A DNA stretch of 64,000 nt, from assembly GCA_910585435.1 (NCBI GenBank), contig CAJUEJ010000003.1, forward strand, positions 62,001 to 126,000, given 5' to 3'. The notes under the pieces were generated by a model. The model was not told the origin of the DNA, searched no databases, and saw only the letters and a program-made list of their open reading frames with translations. The number at the start of each line of letters is the position of its first letter. The stretch's first letter is position 1. The stretch is from an uncultured Hungatella sp. (GTDB lineage: Bacteria > Bacillota > Clostridia > Lachnospirales > Lachnospiraceae). Positions 15,768-25,224 of this stretch are shown piece after piece. The translations under genes were made by a program, and so were the position numbers.

Positions 15768-17087
15768 CTATAGCCTCCACCAGCTTAATCCTGATTTTTC
15801 AAGAGTACTTACATCAAAAATTCCTTTTACATCAATAAGAACCTTATTGGTATCTTTGGATTCCTTATATAATTTTTTTATCTCATCAATTTTCAACTTT
15901 TTAAATTCATCATGCGCAACGGCAATAATCACACAGTCTACATTTTTTACATCTTTTAATTTTGTAAGTTTTACATCATACTCTCTTAATGCATCATTTT
16001 CCTCTGCCCACGGATCCACAACAGCTGGCCATATATCAAATTCATTTAAGCTTTTTATGATATCCACCACTTTGCTGTTGCGTATATCAGGACAATTTTC
16101 CTTAAATGTAATCCCCAATACTACAACATTTGAATTTTTCGGTGCCTGTCCTGCATCAATCATCTTCTTGATAGCAGCATTGGCCACATATCGCCCCATG
16201 CTGTCATTGACAATACGTCCGTTTAATATAATTTGGCTGTGGTATCCCAGCTTTTCAGCCTCATATGTAAAATAATAAGGATCCACCCCAATGCAATGCC
16301 CTCCTACAAGTCCCGGTCGGAAACCAAGAGCATTCCATTTTGTATTCATGCCATCCACCACTTCATTTGTGTCGATCCCCATTCGGTCAAAAACCATAGC
16401 CAGTTCATTCATGAAAGCAATGTTGATATCTCTCTGACTATTCTCCACTACTTTAATAGCCTCCGCTGTCTTTATACTGGACACCGGATAAGTTCCTACA
16501 TCAATCACAAGATCATAGACATTTTTAATTTCATTTAATGCCTCTTCATCCATTCCTGAAACAATCTTCTTAATATTTTCCAGACGATGAACTTTGTCTC
16601 CTGGGTTAATCCTCTCTGGAGAATACCCCACCTTAAAATCTACGCCACATTTTAATCCTGATTCCTTTTCAAGGATCGGTATACACACATCTTCTGTGAC
16701 CCCCGGATAAACGGTAGATTCATATACTACAATAGAACCTTTTGTCAGGTTCCTTCCAAGGATTCGGCTGGCCCCTTCTACAGGCGAAAGATCCGGTGTA
16801 TGATCCAGATTTACCGGAGTCGGCACTGCAATAATATGAAATTTAGCTTCTCTTAATTTCGTTTCGTCACATGTGAACTCTACGGCAGTTTCCTTTATCG
16901 CTTTATTACCAACCTCATGTGTTGGATCAATTCCCGCCTTGTAAAGGCTGATTTTTTCCTGATTGAGATCATAACCAATAACATTTACCTTTTTTGCAAA
17001 TGCCACTGCAATCGGCATTCCAACATAACCGAGTCCTACTAAAGACAATTTTGCCTTTTTTTCAACGATATCTTGATATAATGACAT
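15768..17087 (-). CDS. UDP-N-acetyl-hexosamine 6-dehydrogenase (WbpA/TviB type)
   Basis: This 439-residue nucleotide-sugar dehydrogenase oxidises C6 of a UDP-hexosamine to the uronic acid with two NAD+. The Rossmann motif LVGLGYVGMPIAVAFA, the central VVYESTVYPG and ERINPGD segments, and the catalytic cysteine in GGHCIGVDPYY are present. The sequence is closer to the WbpA/WbpO/TviB (N-acetylhexosamine) branch than to UDP-glucose dehydrogenase. Together with the WbpB, WbpE and WbpD homologues at 27.4-30.2 kb it would give the first step to UDP-2,3-diacetamido-2,3-dideoxy-glucuronate. GGAGG precedes the ATG. Confidence 0.9.
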   Translation of the reverse strand: MSLYQDIVEKKAKLSLVGLGYVGMPIAVAFAKKVNVIGYDLNQEKISLYKAGIDPTHEVGNKAIKETAVEFTCDETKLREAKFHIIAVPTPVNLDHTPDLSPVEGASRILGRNLTKGSIVVYESTVYPGVTEDVCIPILEKESGLKCGVDFKVGYSPERINPGDKVHRLENIKKIVSGMDEEALNEIKNVYDLVIDVGTYPVSSIKTAEAIKVVENSQRDINIAFMNELAMVFDRMGIDTNEVVDGMNTKWNALGFRPGLVGGHCIGVDPYYFTYEAEKLGYHSQIILNGRIVNDSMGRYVANAAIKKMIDAGQAPKNSNVVVLGITFKENCPDIRNSKVVDIIKSLNEFDIWPAVVDPWAEENDALREYDVKLTKLKDVKNVDCVIIAVAHDEFKKLKIDEIKKLYKESKDTNKVLIDVKGIFDVSTLEKSGLSWWRL

Positions 17088-17102
17088 TCAAAAATTTCCT
17101 CC

Positions 17103-18242
17103 TCAGTAATCCTCTTGATTTCTCAACGACCAGTGGTATATCTGTTCAAACCTGCGCACCGCCTCTTCATTCTCCATTCTCATATTCTCATCTAGCCACC
17201 CGCCATTAAACCAATGAACTGAATAAGTATGTTCCGTACATTGAACACTTCCAGACATATAATCATATGGATGAAAATAATCAGAAGCATAAATGTTCAT
17301 ACCACCGATATTCTGTGTTGTGCCGTCTATAACATAGCCATGTTCTATAGCAACTCTCGTGTCATAAAATCCACAGGTTGTTTTGTTTTTCTTTCCATTC
17401 TTATCTATAAATGATATCTGTGCTCTTGCATCCAGAAATCTCTTTAGCATGGGATGCCCTTTGACCGCACCACTGCATCCGCCAAAATTAAGCACCTGCC
17501 ATTTTTCTACACCACAAAATGCCTCCTGATATAGCAGAGAATCCAGTCCCCTTAAAATCTCTACATCCGTGTCCATGTAAATTCCGCCATTATTGAAAAG
17601 AATATCAAGCCTCGCATAATCTGGTACAAATCCGTAAGCCCCTGCCTCATATGCTTCTTTCATATAGGGTATTTTTACAATATCGTAATTATTTTCATCC
17701 CACCTAATGATTTCATAATCAGGACAGAATCGTTTCCAGCTATCTATGCATTTTTGCAACTTGTGCGGAATTTTCTGTTTTCCAAGCCACATGTAATGGA
17801 TTTTTTTTGGAATCAAAGGACTTCCGGACATAATAGCTTTTCCGCCGGATTTTTGATAGCAAAAGTTATGGATACACATCATGGGCATAATATAGCAATC
17901 CATTTCCGTAGTACACTCCATCCCTTCCAGCTGATTGAGTACATCGGAAAAACGGCTAACATTCAGTAGCAACACTGTACTCCTTTTACAGGCTTTCAAA
18001 TATTCTGGAGAATGGATCGACAGCCTTTTTTCACATATAGAGATTATCGTTTCCCATTTTTCCTCGTCATTGTCTATATAACATTCTATAAATGGAAGTA
18101 AGCCATATATTCTCATAATTTCAGGTGTTGTTACCTGACCGATTACACCTGCACCAAACATAACAATTCTGTTTTGGCTGCTCCGGATACTCATAGCAAA
18201 TTCTGAAAAAGAACAGCATCGAAGGTTCATATTTATATCCAT
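17103..18242 (-). CDS. Rossmann module fused to a DXD (GT32-type) glycosyltransferase
   Basis: This 379-residue protein has two parts. Residues about 25-135 form a small Rossmann-like module (VMFGAGVIGQ, then CYIDNDEEKW) shared with five neighbouring proteins. Residues about 145-379 form a GT-A transferase of the OCH1/TcdB-like GT32 type: IPKKIHYMWLG, YEIIRWDENNYD, DYARLDILFNNGGIYMDTDVE with the DXD, and a His-containing end (HWFNGGW). It probably transfers a hexose or N-acetylhexosamine in the cytosol. The start could be 18242 or the ATG four codons later (18230); an AAAGGA site lies just upstream of both. No membrane segment is visible. Confidence 0.85.
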   Translation of the reverse strand: MDINMNLRCCSFSEFAMSIRSSQNRIVMFGAGVIGQVTTPEIMRIYGLLPFIECYIDNDEEKWETIISICEKRLSIHSPEYLKACKRSTVLLLNVSRFSDVLNQLEGMECTTEMDCYIMPMMCIHNFCYQKSGGKAIMSGSPLIPKKIHYMWLGKQKIPHKLQKCIDSWKRFCPDYEIIRWDENNYDIVKIPYMKEAYEAGAYGFVPDYARLDILFNNGGIYMDTDVEILRGLDSLLYQEAFCGVEKWQVLNFGGCSGAVKGHPMLKRFLDARAQISFIDKNGKKNKTTCGFYDTRVAIEHGYVIDGTTQNIGGMNIYASDYFHPYDYMSGSVQCTEHTYSVHWFNGGWLDENMRMENEEAVRRFEQIYHWSLRNQEDY

Positions 18243-18356
18243 TCCTTTCGAAAGGTATTCCCCGCTTTAAGTTCAAAACTGGCTTCTATCCTGTTAACAC
18301 TTTTCCTCATTTATATTGCATGAATAAATATCTTTTGTGATATCATTCATAAAACT
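18243..18356. other. Short AT-rich spacer inside the glycan island
   Basis: Contains the palindrome CCTTTCGAAAGG (about 18244-18255) overlapping the ribosome site of the GT32 gene. The fold could sequester that site. No terminator is evident. Confidence 0.4.
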
Positions 18357-19766
18357 TTAGCTTTCTTTTACTTGTTCGTAAAATTCTTTTAACTCTTTTG
18401 CATGAGCTTGCATTGTAAATCCATTTTGAACCAGAAAATCTTTGCCAATCTTTATTCTGCATGCATTCGTTATCTGCTCCCTGATGTTTTTTGAAAAATT
18501 AAGTTCCATACCAATATGGTATTTTTCAAGCATCTCTCCAAGCGATTTTATTCCAGATGATATTACAGGAAGTCCAGCACTTATATATTCATAAATTTTA
18601 TTAATTGATGCAGCTTCAAGATGCAGTCTGTTATCGGCAACTGAATTAAAAACAGCTAAGCCACAATCATACTTCGTCATTTCATAAATCAGTTTGTCAC
18701 CACTTAAATTCCCTTCATAATGGATAAATGGACTGATTTTTTCAAGCCTCTTACAGTATGCCAAATCTGATGGAGAATAAAAATGGATATGTATGCCTGT
18801 TTCTGCAATTTTTCTCCACATATCGTCAAAAAATCGATGGTGTTTCCTGTCTTCTCCAACTACTCCTCCTTCATAGACACAGTGAATTTCATGATCAGAG
18901 AAACTGAGTTTTAGATATGTATCTGTATGAAATGCCTTATACATCACTAAATTACCAATAACAAGCTGCTTCTGTTCCTTCAATCCATATTTATTTCTCG
19001 CTATATTTGCAATGCGCTCAGAAACATGCAGTCCGCCATCGCTTTTGGTATTTGCCAGATATTCCAATATCAAAGTTTCAATTCCAACATCTTTTCTTAT
19101 ACTTTCCATATCATGAGTGTCAGCAATCACTGGCTTATTACTCTTTTGGGCGATAGTGACTAAAATATCTGGCTCATTGGAACAGTGTATGACATCAAAA
19201 TCGCTCTTTGAAATAAAATCGAGGATTCCATTCGCTGATGAAAATCCCCATACTTCATCATATATATCAACAAAATCTCCATATGCGCCAAAAGGCGGAG
19301 CAAGTGTATATAATAGAAAAATTTTATACCCTTCTTCTTTCATGAGTTCGGCTAATTTATGAGTACGTATACATGCGGCATTTTGAATAAAAAGTATATT
19401 TTTCTCTTTGCTCCTTTTTCGATAATATGGGATACTAGTCAATTCTACCGGCATCATAGTCTCTTTCCTATCCGTATGATAAAGAAAGCCTTCCAACATT
19501 ACGTAACAATTGAAGATGCCCATATCAAAAAGTAGTGAAACAATTTGGTAATAGGATCGGGTGCAGATAATTATATCCTTATCATCCATACTTATTTTTC
19601 CAAGTTCATCTCTGGATATAATAGGAATCCCCTCAAAAAATGTCCCCTGTATATCTGGATTATTATCCACAAAACAGATAAAATTATATTGTTCTTTCAA
19701 TTTCCAGTATGCATTCTTCCCATAATATCCAGCCCCAAAAATAATTATGTTATTCTTCACTGTCAT
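18357..19766 (-). CDS. Rossmann module fused to a GT4-like glycosyltransferase
   Basis: The protein has about 469 residues. The first 110 or so form the shared Rossmann-like module (IIIFGAGYYG, FVDNNPDIQG, FEGIPII, DIIICT). The rest is a GT-B, GT4-like transferase: an N-domain of the type NILFIQNAACIRTHKLAELM and a C-domain with LVIGNLVMY, YEGGVVGEDRKHHRF, HYEGNLSGDKLIYEM and KIYEYISAGLPVISS. It is a clear paralogue of the next gene upstream. The ATG at 19766 is used here; a GTG at 19760 has better spacing from AAGGGG. It overlaps the upstream stop by 17 bases. Donor and acceptor are unknown. Confidence 0.82.
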   Translation of the reverse strand: MTVKNNIIIFGAGYYGKNAYWKLKEQYNFICFVDNNPDIQGTFFEGIPIISRDELGKISMDDKDIIICTRSYYQIVSLLFDMGIFNCYVMLEGFLYHTDRKETMMPVELTSIPYYRKRSKEKNILFIQNAACIRTHKLAELMKEEGYKIFLLYTLAPPFGAYGDFVDIYDEVWGFSSANGILDFISKSDFDVIHCSNEPDILVTIAQKSNKPVIADTHDMESIRKDVGIETLILEYLANTKSDGGLHVSERIANIARNKYGLKEQKQLVIGNLVMYKAFHTDTYLKLSFSDHEIHCVYEGGVVGEDRKHHRFFDDMWRKIAETGIHIHFYSPSDLAYCKRLEKISPFIHYEGNLSGDKLIYEMTKYDCGLAVFNSVADNRLHLEAASINKIYEYISAGLPVISSGIKSLGEMLEKYHIGMELNFSKNIREQITNACRIKIGKDFLVQNGFTMQAHAKELKEFYEQVKES

Positions 19767-21174
19767 ACCCCTTTTCCGCACACTGGCTAACTGATTCGTA
19801 AAATTTCAACAGATCCGATGTTTTATTTTCAAAAACAAATCCTTTCTTCTTTAACACCATGGATTCTATCTTAAGTGAAGCAATTTCTTTCATCTGCGCT
19901 GCAATATCACCATTTAAATCTATCTGTTTTCCAAAACTGTTAGATTCTGCAAATTGAATATGACTTTTTACATCCCCTAAGGCAACAGGAATTCCAGCAT
20001 TGATATATTCGTACAACTTGTTCGGCGATGAAGATTCTAAGTAAAGCTGATTTTTAGGATTATTATTAAAAATACACAATCCAACATCATATTGAGAAAG
20101 TTCATTTACCAATCTATTTGACGAAATATTTCCTTCATAATGCAAACAAGGATGTAAGGATTCCAGATATTTACAATATTTAACATCGCATTGAGAGTAA
20201 TAATGTATATGAATCCCGGTTTTTACTATCTTCATCCATATTTCTTCGAAATACCGTTTACATTTCTTATCTCCAAACGTTATTCCTCCTTCATAAACGC
20301 AGTGGATTTCTCCATCAATTTTGCTGAGTTTGTCTTTCTTCACACTCAGAATTAGATCTTCCGACGGATAATTTTCAACTACTAAAGTTTTCTTTTCAGA
20401 AATTCCAAACTTTTTTATTGCCTCATCTCTCAACCCGGAAGTCGGATAAATAACTCCATCCGCGCCAGAATGTGCCAAATATTCGAGTTGTATCTGTTTT
20501 GGTGACAAGGATTGATTAGAACTGCGAAGGTCATGGCAATCATGAATTATGGTCTTCCCTGAACCGAGCAATATTGGCGTAACGTACTCCGGTTCACTGG
20601 AACAATGAATAATGTCAAATTCACTGTCTTTTACAAATTCATACAAAGAATCCATAGACATGACCGGATAAATCCTCTCATATATACCCTCATATTCAGG
20701 ACACGCATCATGAGGTGGCTTGATAATATATGCGAGAAATACCTTATTCCCTGCTTTCCTAACAATAGAAGCCATCTTATTATCTCTGATTCCAGCAATG
20801 TCTGATATAAAAAGCACATGCAATGATTTATCTCCACATTTTTTGTGACCTGCTTCCTTTGGAAATTCCATAGGAAATAGTCCATCTGCCGAAAAGAAAA
20901 ACCCCCCTTTCCATATATACACATTAGGAACTGACAATTTTCTCAACTGCTTTACTGCATCTGCTGACTGCAACATTGCTACAAATATATCAACAATTCC
21001 TTTTTGTTCAAAAGAAGCAATTTCTGAAGGCTTTATGACCGATATACCATATATCTCTTTCCCATATAGATTTTCATTATTATCAGCCCATGCCACAACT
21101 TCATAATATCTCTTTAATTTTATATAAGCCGCATGCCCTATATAACCGCAGCCAAATATTATACATTTTTTCAT
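19750..21174 (-). CDS. Rossmann module fused to a GT4-like glycosyltransferase (paralogue)
   Basis: This 474-residue protein has the same architecture as its downstream neighbour. The module reads CIIFGCGYIG, AWADNNENLYG, YGISVIK and DIFVAM. The GT-B part includes LHVLFISDIAGIRDNKMASI, DIIHCSSEPEY, IHDCHDLR, YEGGITFGDKKCKRYF, HYEGNISSNRLVNEL and KLYEYINAGIPVALG. The two genes look like an old tandem duplication followed by change of specificity. The start at 21174 has AGGTGA five bases upstream; the frame continues nine codons beyond it. AT-rich codon use matches the rest of the island. Confidence 0.82.
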   Translation of the reverse strand: MKKCIIFGCGYIGHAAYIKLKRYYEVVAWADNNENLYGKEIYGISVIKPSEIASFEQKGIVDIFVAMLQSADAVKQLRKLSVPNVYIWKGGFFFSADGLFPMEFPKEAGHKKCGDKSLHVLFISDIAGIRDNKMASIVRKAGNKVFLAYIIKPPHDACPEYEGIYERIYPVMSMDSLYEFVKDSEFDIIHCSSEPEYVTPILLGSGKTIIHDCHDLRSSNQSLSPKQIQLEYLAHSGADGVIYPTSGLRDEAIKKFGISEKKTLVVENYPSEDLILSVKKDKLSKIDGEIHCVYEGGITFGDKKCKRYFEEIWMKIVKTGIHIHYYSQCDVKYCKYLESLHPCLHYEGNISSNRLVNELSQYDVGLCIFNNNPKNQLYLESSSPNKLYEYINAGIPVALGDVKSHIQFAESNSFGKQIDLNGDIAAQMKEIASLKIESMVLKKKGFVFENKTSDLLKFYESVSQCAEKGYDSEE

Positions 21175-21257
21175 AATGTCACCTAATAATAATATCTGCA
21201 TTGTAAAACTCTGTACTTTTTAATTATATCTTAGAATAACTGGATTCTCTCATTAGT

Positions 21258-22622
21258 TTACCGTTCAACCGCATAGTCCTCATGCTGGTGAACAGGGGCA
21301 GACATTAGTATATCAAATTCCTTGTTGGATATTCTCAGATTACTCTTTATAATTGATATATATTGTTCCATCATCTTCTCATCATATAAAGGTTCTTCTA
21401 TTTCTTTCAAAGCCTCTTCCCGTGTCATCTGATTACTAACAATCATACTGGATAGATGAGAGGTTCTTTTATCAACGCCAAACTTTTTTGGAAACCAGTA
21501 GAGTTGAATAAATGCTGTCAGAATATTTTCCAAGTGTTTACGTCCATAGTATTTAAAGCTACAGAATTCTTTCAATTCTTTAAACGCTCTTTCCCTATTA
21601 TAATCAATAAAGTTCAATGGTCTCGGTGATTCAATACCTAAGTCCTTTTTATCGATGTACATCTGCATATTTGATAACAATTCTATCTTATCAATAGGTT
21701 CTTCTCCAAATCGATTATGAATATCCATAATATTATCAATATCAAAGGCACTATGTGTATTGCCCCGCTGAAGTATACTTTCTAGCGCAAAATTACCTCC
21801 CGAAAGAAAATATTTAATCCCATACTCTCTCATTTTTTTATAGATAAAAGCAAATAATATATTATCTTGTGGAACTGCAATATTAGGTACTCCGGCTTTC
21901 ATATATGCTAGAGTCAGATCATTAAACTGTACCGAATCCGGTTTTATAACTTCATAGTCAAATCCTGTTGCAGAAATCAATTTCCTTAAATTTGATTTCG
22001 ATATTTCCGTATCATAACCGTCATCTATATGTACCGCAAGAATTCTTAATCCCCATTGATATCCTAGATATGCGAGATAAGAAGAATCGAGACCTCCTGA
22101 GAGTCCCATAATGCAGTCATATTTTTTCCCTTTTCCACTCTCTTTTACATCAAAAAGAAGTTTATCCAGTTTCTTCTGCCCTTCTGCATTCGGAAAATAA
22201 ATCTTTCCAATATTTCCATATGCCCTGTTACAGTAATTGCATTGCCCCTTTTCGTCAAAAAGAATCGTATTATCAGATGAGTCGTTCATGATACATCTAG
22301 TACATGTTGTGATTCTGTCCGGCACTTTTTCATAGCTTTGATATAAATGGCCGTCCAGCATAATATAGTAACTTGAAATACCCATTTCTTTTAACTGTTT
22401 GCCTATTTGGATATATGACTCTGTGCAGACTACAATATCTGCATCCTCTTTCTTATACTCTAAAATCCTTTCAGCTGGAATAACCGGAATACCCAAAAGA
22501 TATGTATTTGACAAAACTGGATTATTATCTGCAAAACATAGTATCTCATATTTATCTTTTAACCCATCAAAAGCTTCTCTGCCATAAAATCCGGCACCAA
22601 ACAAAATAACTTTATCTTTCAT
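21258..22622 (-). CDS. Rossmann module fused to N-acetyl sugar amidotransferase (WbpG/PseA-like)
   Basis: This protein of about 454 residues starts with the shared module (VILFGAGFYG, CFADNNPVLS, LLGIPVIP, DIVVCTES). From about residue 118 it is an N-acetyl sugar amidotransferase: a CTRCIMND zinc-type motif, CNYC, and the PP-loop MGLSGGLDSSYLAYLG. Such enzymes (WbpG, PseA) use ATP and ammonia to form an acetamidino or amide group on an N-acetyl sugar acid. WbpG depends on HisH/HisF-like partners for ammonia; none is found in this window. The ATG at 22622 follows AGAGGT; its 5' end overlaps the end of the FkbM gene by 11 bases. Confidence 0.85.
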   Translation of the reverse strand: MKDKVILFGAGFYGREAFDGLKDKYEILCFADNNPVLSNTYLLGIPVIPAERILEYKKEDADIVVCTESYIQIGKQLKEMGISSYYIMLDGHLYQSYEKVPDRITTCTRCIMNDSSDNTILFDEKGQCNYCNRAYGNIGKIYFPNAEGQKKLDKLLFDVKESGKGKKYDCIMGLSGGLDSSYLAYLGYQWGLRILAVHIDDGYDTEISKSNLRKLISATGFDYEVIKPDSVQFNDLTLAYMKAGVPNIAVPQDNILFAFIYKKMREYGIKYFLSGGNFALESILQRGNTHSAFDIDNIMDIHNRFGEEPIDKIELLSNMQMYIDKKDLGIESPRPLNFIDYNRERAFKELKEFCSFKYYGRKHLENILTAFIQLYWFPKKFGVDKRTSHLSSMIVSNQMTREEALKEIEEPLYDEKMMEQYISIIKSNLRISNKEFDILMSAPVHQHEDYAVER

Positions 22623-23766
22623 TCTCAAATACCTCTAGTCTCTCCTGCGGTACAAAATACATTACCAGTTCTGAAAATTTCCTATCCTCTTTAATTGCAC
22701 CCGCATACTTCCTTAAAATAGTAGCGTAGTTTTCTGTAATTGAATCAATATATTCAGGAATAGCTACCAAATCATCTTTTTTGTGATATACACATAAAGC
22801 AATAACCGGTCTACATTCTTTTATCACACTACTTAAGGAATGCAATAATGCCAGTTCATTTCCTTCAATATCTGCATTAATAAATGTAATCCGATTTTTG
22901 TCATCTCCAAAGATCGTAGTTTCATCTATATATTCATTTATCGGAATCACCTTCTTCTTTAATTCAGGAGGCAGAAACTCCAAATTGTAACACAAGCTCT
23001 TGAATTTTCTTTCGTTAGCTTCATATGCATAAACAGTTTCGGCTTTTAATCCATTAGAAAAATAGAGAAAGATACTATCCCCTATTCCAGCCCCGCAATT
23101 AAGCCAGATTTCATTATCAATATTTTTCCATATTCTTTCTGCTTTTCCTTCAGATTCTTTTCCAAAGAAATATTTATATCTCCCATCAATCTGCACCCTT
23201 GAATATATTCCACACTCTGTATGCAAACGAATATATTCTTTCATAGTTTCACGTGATTCATCATCCAATAGTCTTTTGAATGTCTTTTCAAGCTGATTAA
23301 TGTGTTCACGATAATATTTTATCCTTCCATGAAACTCCTCTCCCCAGTCAGAACCAACTACAATTAATCTGTCATTATTATCTGGTACATAAAACTTAGA
23401 AATTCCGATTTCCAAGAGGGAATTCACTATCTCCTGTTGCTGATAGCCTTCAAAAAATGAAGTCGTAATAATTGCAATATCATTATCTGTACCAATCCTT
23501 TTTTTATGGGCATCGCTAATTGATATGCATGTTATACCATCTACAGCCATTCCATTTTTTTGTTTATCTTTGTCAATTATACCGGCTATTTCAATGCCAT
23601 TATTCCTGAAAAAGTTAATATAAGAATATGTATCCTGTCCACAACCATATAAATATATTCTATCCTTTCTCAAACGAATAAGAGGACAAATAACCCCCCC
23701 AATATTAGAGCTTTCAATAAAATTTATTTCTCTGTTTTCTGAAAAAACAATTTCTCTAAGATTCAT
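22612..23766 (-). CDS. Rossmann module fused to an FkbM-type SAM methyltransferase
   Basis: The protein has about 384 residues. The shared module lies at about residues 32-135 (IYLYGCGQDTYSYINFF, GIIDKDKQKNG, VDGITCIS, IAIITTS). A helical linker follows, and residues about 205-370 form an FkbM-like methyltransferase with WLNCGAGIGDSIFLYF as motif I, VYAYEANERKF as motif II and FINADIEGNELALLHS. FkbM proteins O-methylate sugar hydroxyls. The ATG at 23766 is preceded by GGAGAAAG; an in-frame ATG at 23781 overlaps that site. Glycan O-methylation is the likely role. Confidence 0.82.
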   Translation of the reverse strand: MNLREIVFSENREINFIESSNIGGVICPLIRLRKDRIYLYGCGQDTYSYINFFRNNGIEIAGIIDKDKQKNGMAVDGITCISISDAHKKRIGTDNDIAIITTSFFEGYQQQEIVNSLLEIGISKFYVPDNNDRLIVVGSDWGEEFHGRIKYYREHINQLEKTFKRLLDDESRETMKEYIRLHTECGIYSRVQIDGRYKYFFGKESEGKAERIWKNIDNEIWLNCGAGIGDSIFLYFSNGLKAETVYAYEANERKFKSLCYNLEFLPPELKKKVIPINEYIDETTIFGDDKNRITFINADIEGNELALLHSLSSVIKECRPVIALCVYHKKDDLVAIPEYIDSITENYATILRKYAGAIKEDRKFSELVMYFVPQERLEVFENER

Positions 23767-23793
23767 TTCATCTTTCTCCATTAATTATAATTT

Positions 23794-25200
23794 TTATTTT
23801 TCACACTGTAATAAATCTGAAATAATAATCTTTGGCGCCTTACAATTAATTTCCTGTAATATTTCATTTTTATGTTGAATTGGCGTAATCAGCAAAGCAT
23901 CTATCTCATAAGAATCTATTTTATTCGCTGGAATCGCATTGGTCCCCTGTACAATAGGCATTTCTTCCTGATACATTTTATCGCATATAAAAACAATCTT
24001 TACACTATTTGAATGTACTAATTCATCCCATACAAATTTCCCCAAATAGCCCATACCGTATATTCCAATGCGATAAAAGCCATTCTGTGCAATGCAATCC
24101 GCAAAATTATTTCCTTTTGACTTTATTTTTTCAATTTGTCTGATTATTGGCAGGCTAAGTTCACCAACAGATATCTTCCTAAGTTCTTGTTTTTGTCTCA
24201 CCTCTTCATATTCGATATTATTTTTTATAATCTTCTGCTTTGCCTCAAAATATTTATCTTCAACTATTCCCAGTTTATTTTCAATTTTCTCTGTAAAATC
24301 CAAAAATTTTTTTCGTTCTGTTTCTATATCTACGTTTTCCGATTTGATTCCATAATGTGACATTATATTTTCATCAGACATAATAGCTAAATATCCCCAT
24401 GTGGCATAAAATAGCCAAAATCTAAATGTTTGTATAAAACGTTGCATCTTCAATCCGTCTTCAAACTCAGCTGCCACAAATTCCATTTCACTTTGATAGC
24501 GAAGAAAGGTATTTTTTTGAGCATATAAGTGTCCACCCTCAGATGGATGAACCGATTTCTTTTTATTTCTATTAGTATATGTATAAATCCAAATCGGCTT
24601 ACTAAGCAGACAGAAATCTCCTTTTTGTGTCAATTCAAGCCGAATCAGCTGGTCAACCATGAACCATAGTCTTGGAACTGGAAAACGTTCGAGATATTTT
24701 TTATATTTACAAACATCAATATCTTCTTTTCTAAACAAACTGCCACTGGGATGAAAATGTATTGAATCATGTACACGAAGAGCAGCCTCTCCTTTTGTGC
24801 AGATCTCATTTCTGTGGAATAATCGCGGAAGTCCGTCATCATCCAAACAGGTTCCGGTAAGATAAACTATATTTGGATGCTTTTTAATCGCAAAGAATAT
24901 ATCTGAAATAGATTCTGCAATTACCAAATCCCGTGTTCGCAGCAAAAAAATATATCTCCCACGGCAGTTTTGTATTCCACTAAGTATATTTCCATCCAAT
25001 CCTAGGTTTTTTGAATTTCGGTACAAGCGAATCCTTTCATCATGAAAACCATCAACTACCAATCCTAATTCTTCTGTAGAACAATCATCATTTACAACAA
25101 CTTCAATATCATCCCCATGATAGGACACAATAGAGGAAATACATGTTCTCAAATCTTCTGGCTGATTATACACAGGTATCAAAAAACTAATTTCTATCAT
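23794..25200 (-). CDS. GT2 glycosyltransferase with a C-terminal Rossmann module
   Basis: This protein of about 468 residues begins with a GT-A family 2 domain: ISFLIPVYNQPEDLRTCISS, VVNDDCSTEELG, KNLGLDGNILSGI and GRYIFLLRTRD in the DXD region. There the second acidic residue is not obvious (RTRD), so catalytic competence is a question. A helical middle region follows, and the shared Rossmann module sits at the C-terminus (IGIYGMGYLGKFVWDEL, FICDKMYQEE, ALLITP). The module is thus carried at the opposite end from the other five proteins. AGAGGA lies six bases before the ATG at 25200. Confidence 0.8.
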   Translation of the reverse strand: MIEISFLIPVYNQPEDLRTCISSIVSYHGDDIEVVVNDDCSTEELGLVVDGFHDERIRLYRNSKNLGLDGNILSGIQNCRGRYIFLLRTRDLVIAESISDIFFAIKKHPNIVYLTGTCLDDDGLPRLFHRNEICTKGEAALRVHDSIHFHPSGSLFRKEDIDVCKYKKYLERFPVPRLWFMVDQLIRLELTQKGDFCLLSKPIWIYTYTNRNKKKSVHPSEGGHLYAQKNTFLRYQSEMEFVAAEFEDGLKMQRFIQTFRFWLFYATWGYLAIMSDENIMSHYGIKSENVDIETERKKFLDFTEKIENKLGIVEDKYFEAKQKIIKNNIEYEEVRQKQELRKISVGELSLPIIRQIEKIKSKGNNFADCIAQNGFYRIGIYGMGYLGKFVWDELVHSNSVKIVFICDKMYQEEMPIVQGTNAIPANKIDSYEIDALLITPIQHKNEILQEINCKAPKIIISDLLQCEK

Positions 25201-25224
25201 CACAAATCCTCTCTAACTTGCCTG

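Noticed and set aside
21258..22622. tRNA-modifying PP-loop enzyme (TtcA/MnmA)
   Set aside because: The CTRC and CNYC motifs and glycan context fit N-acetyl sugar amidotransferases instead.
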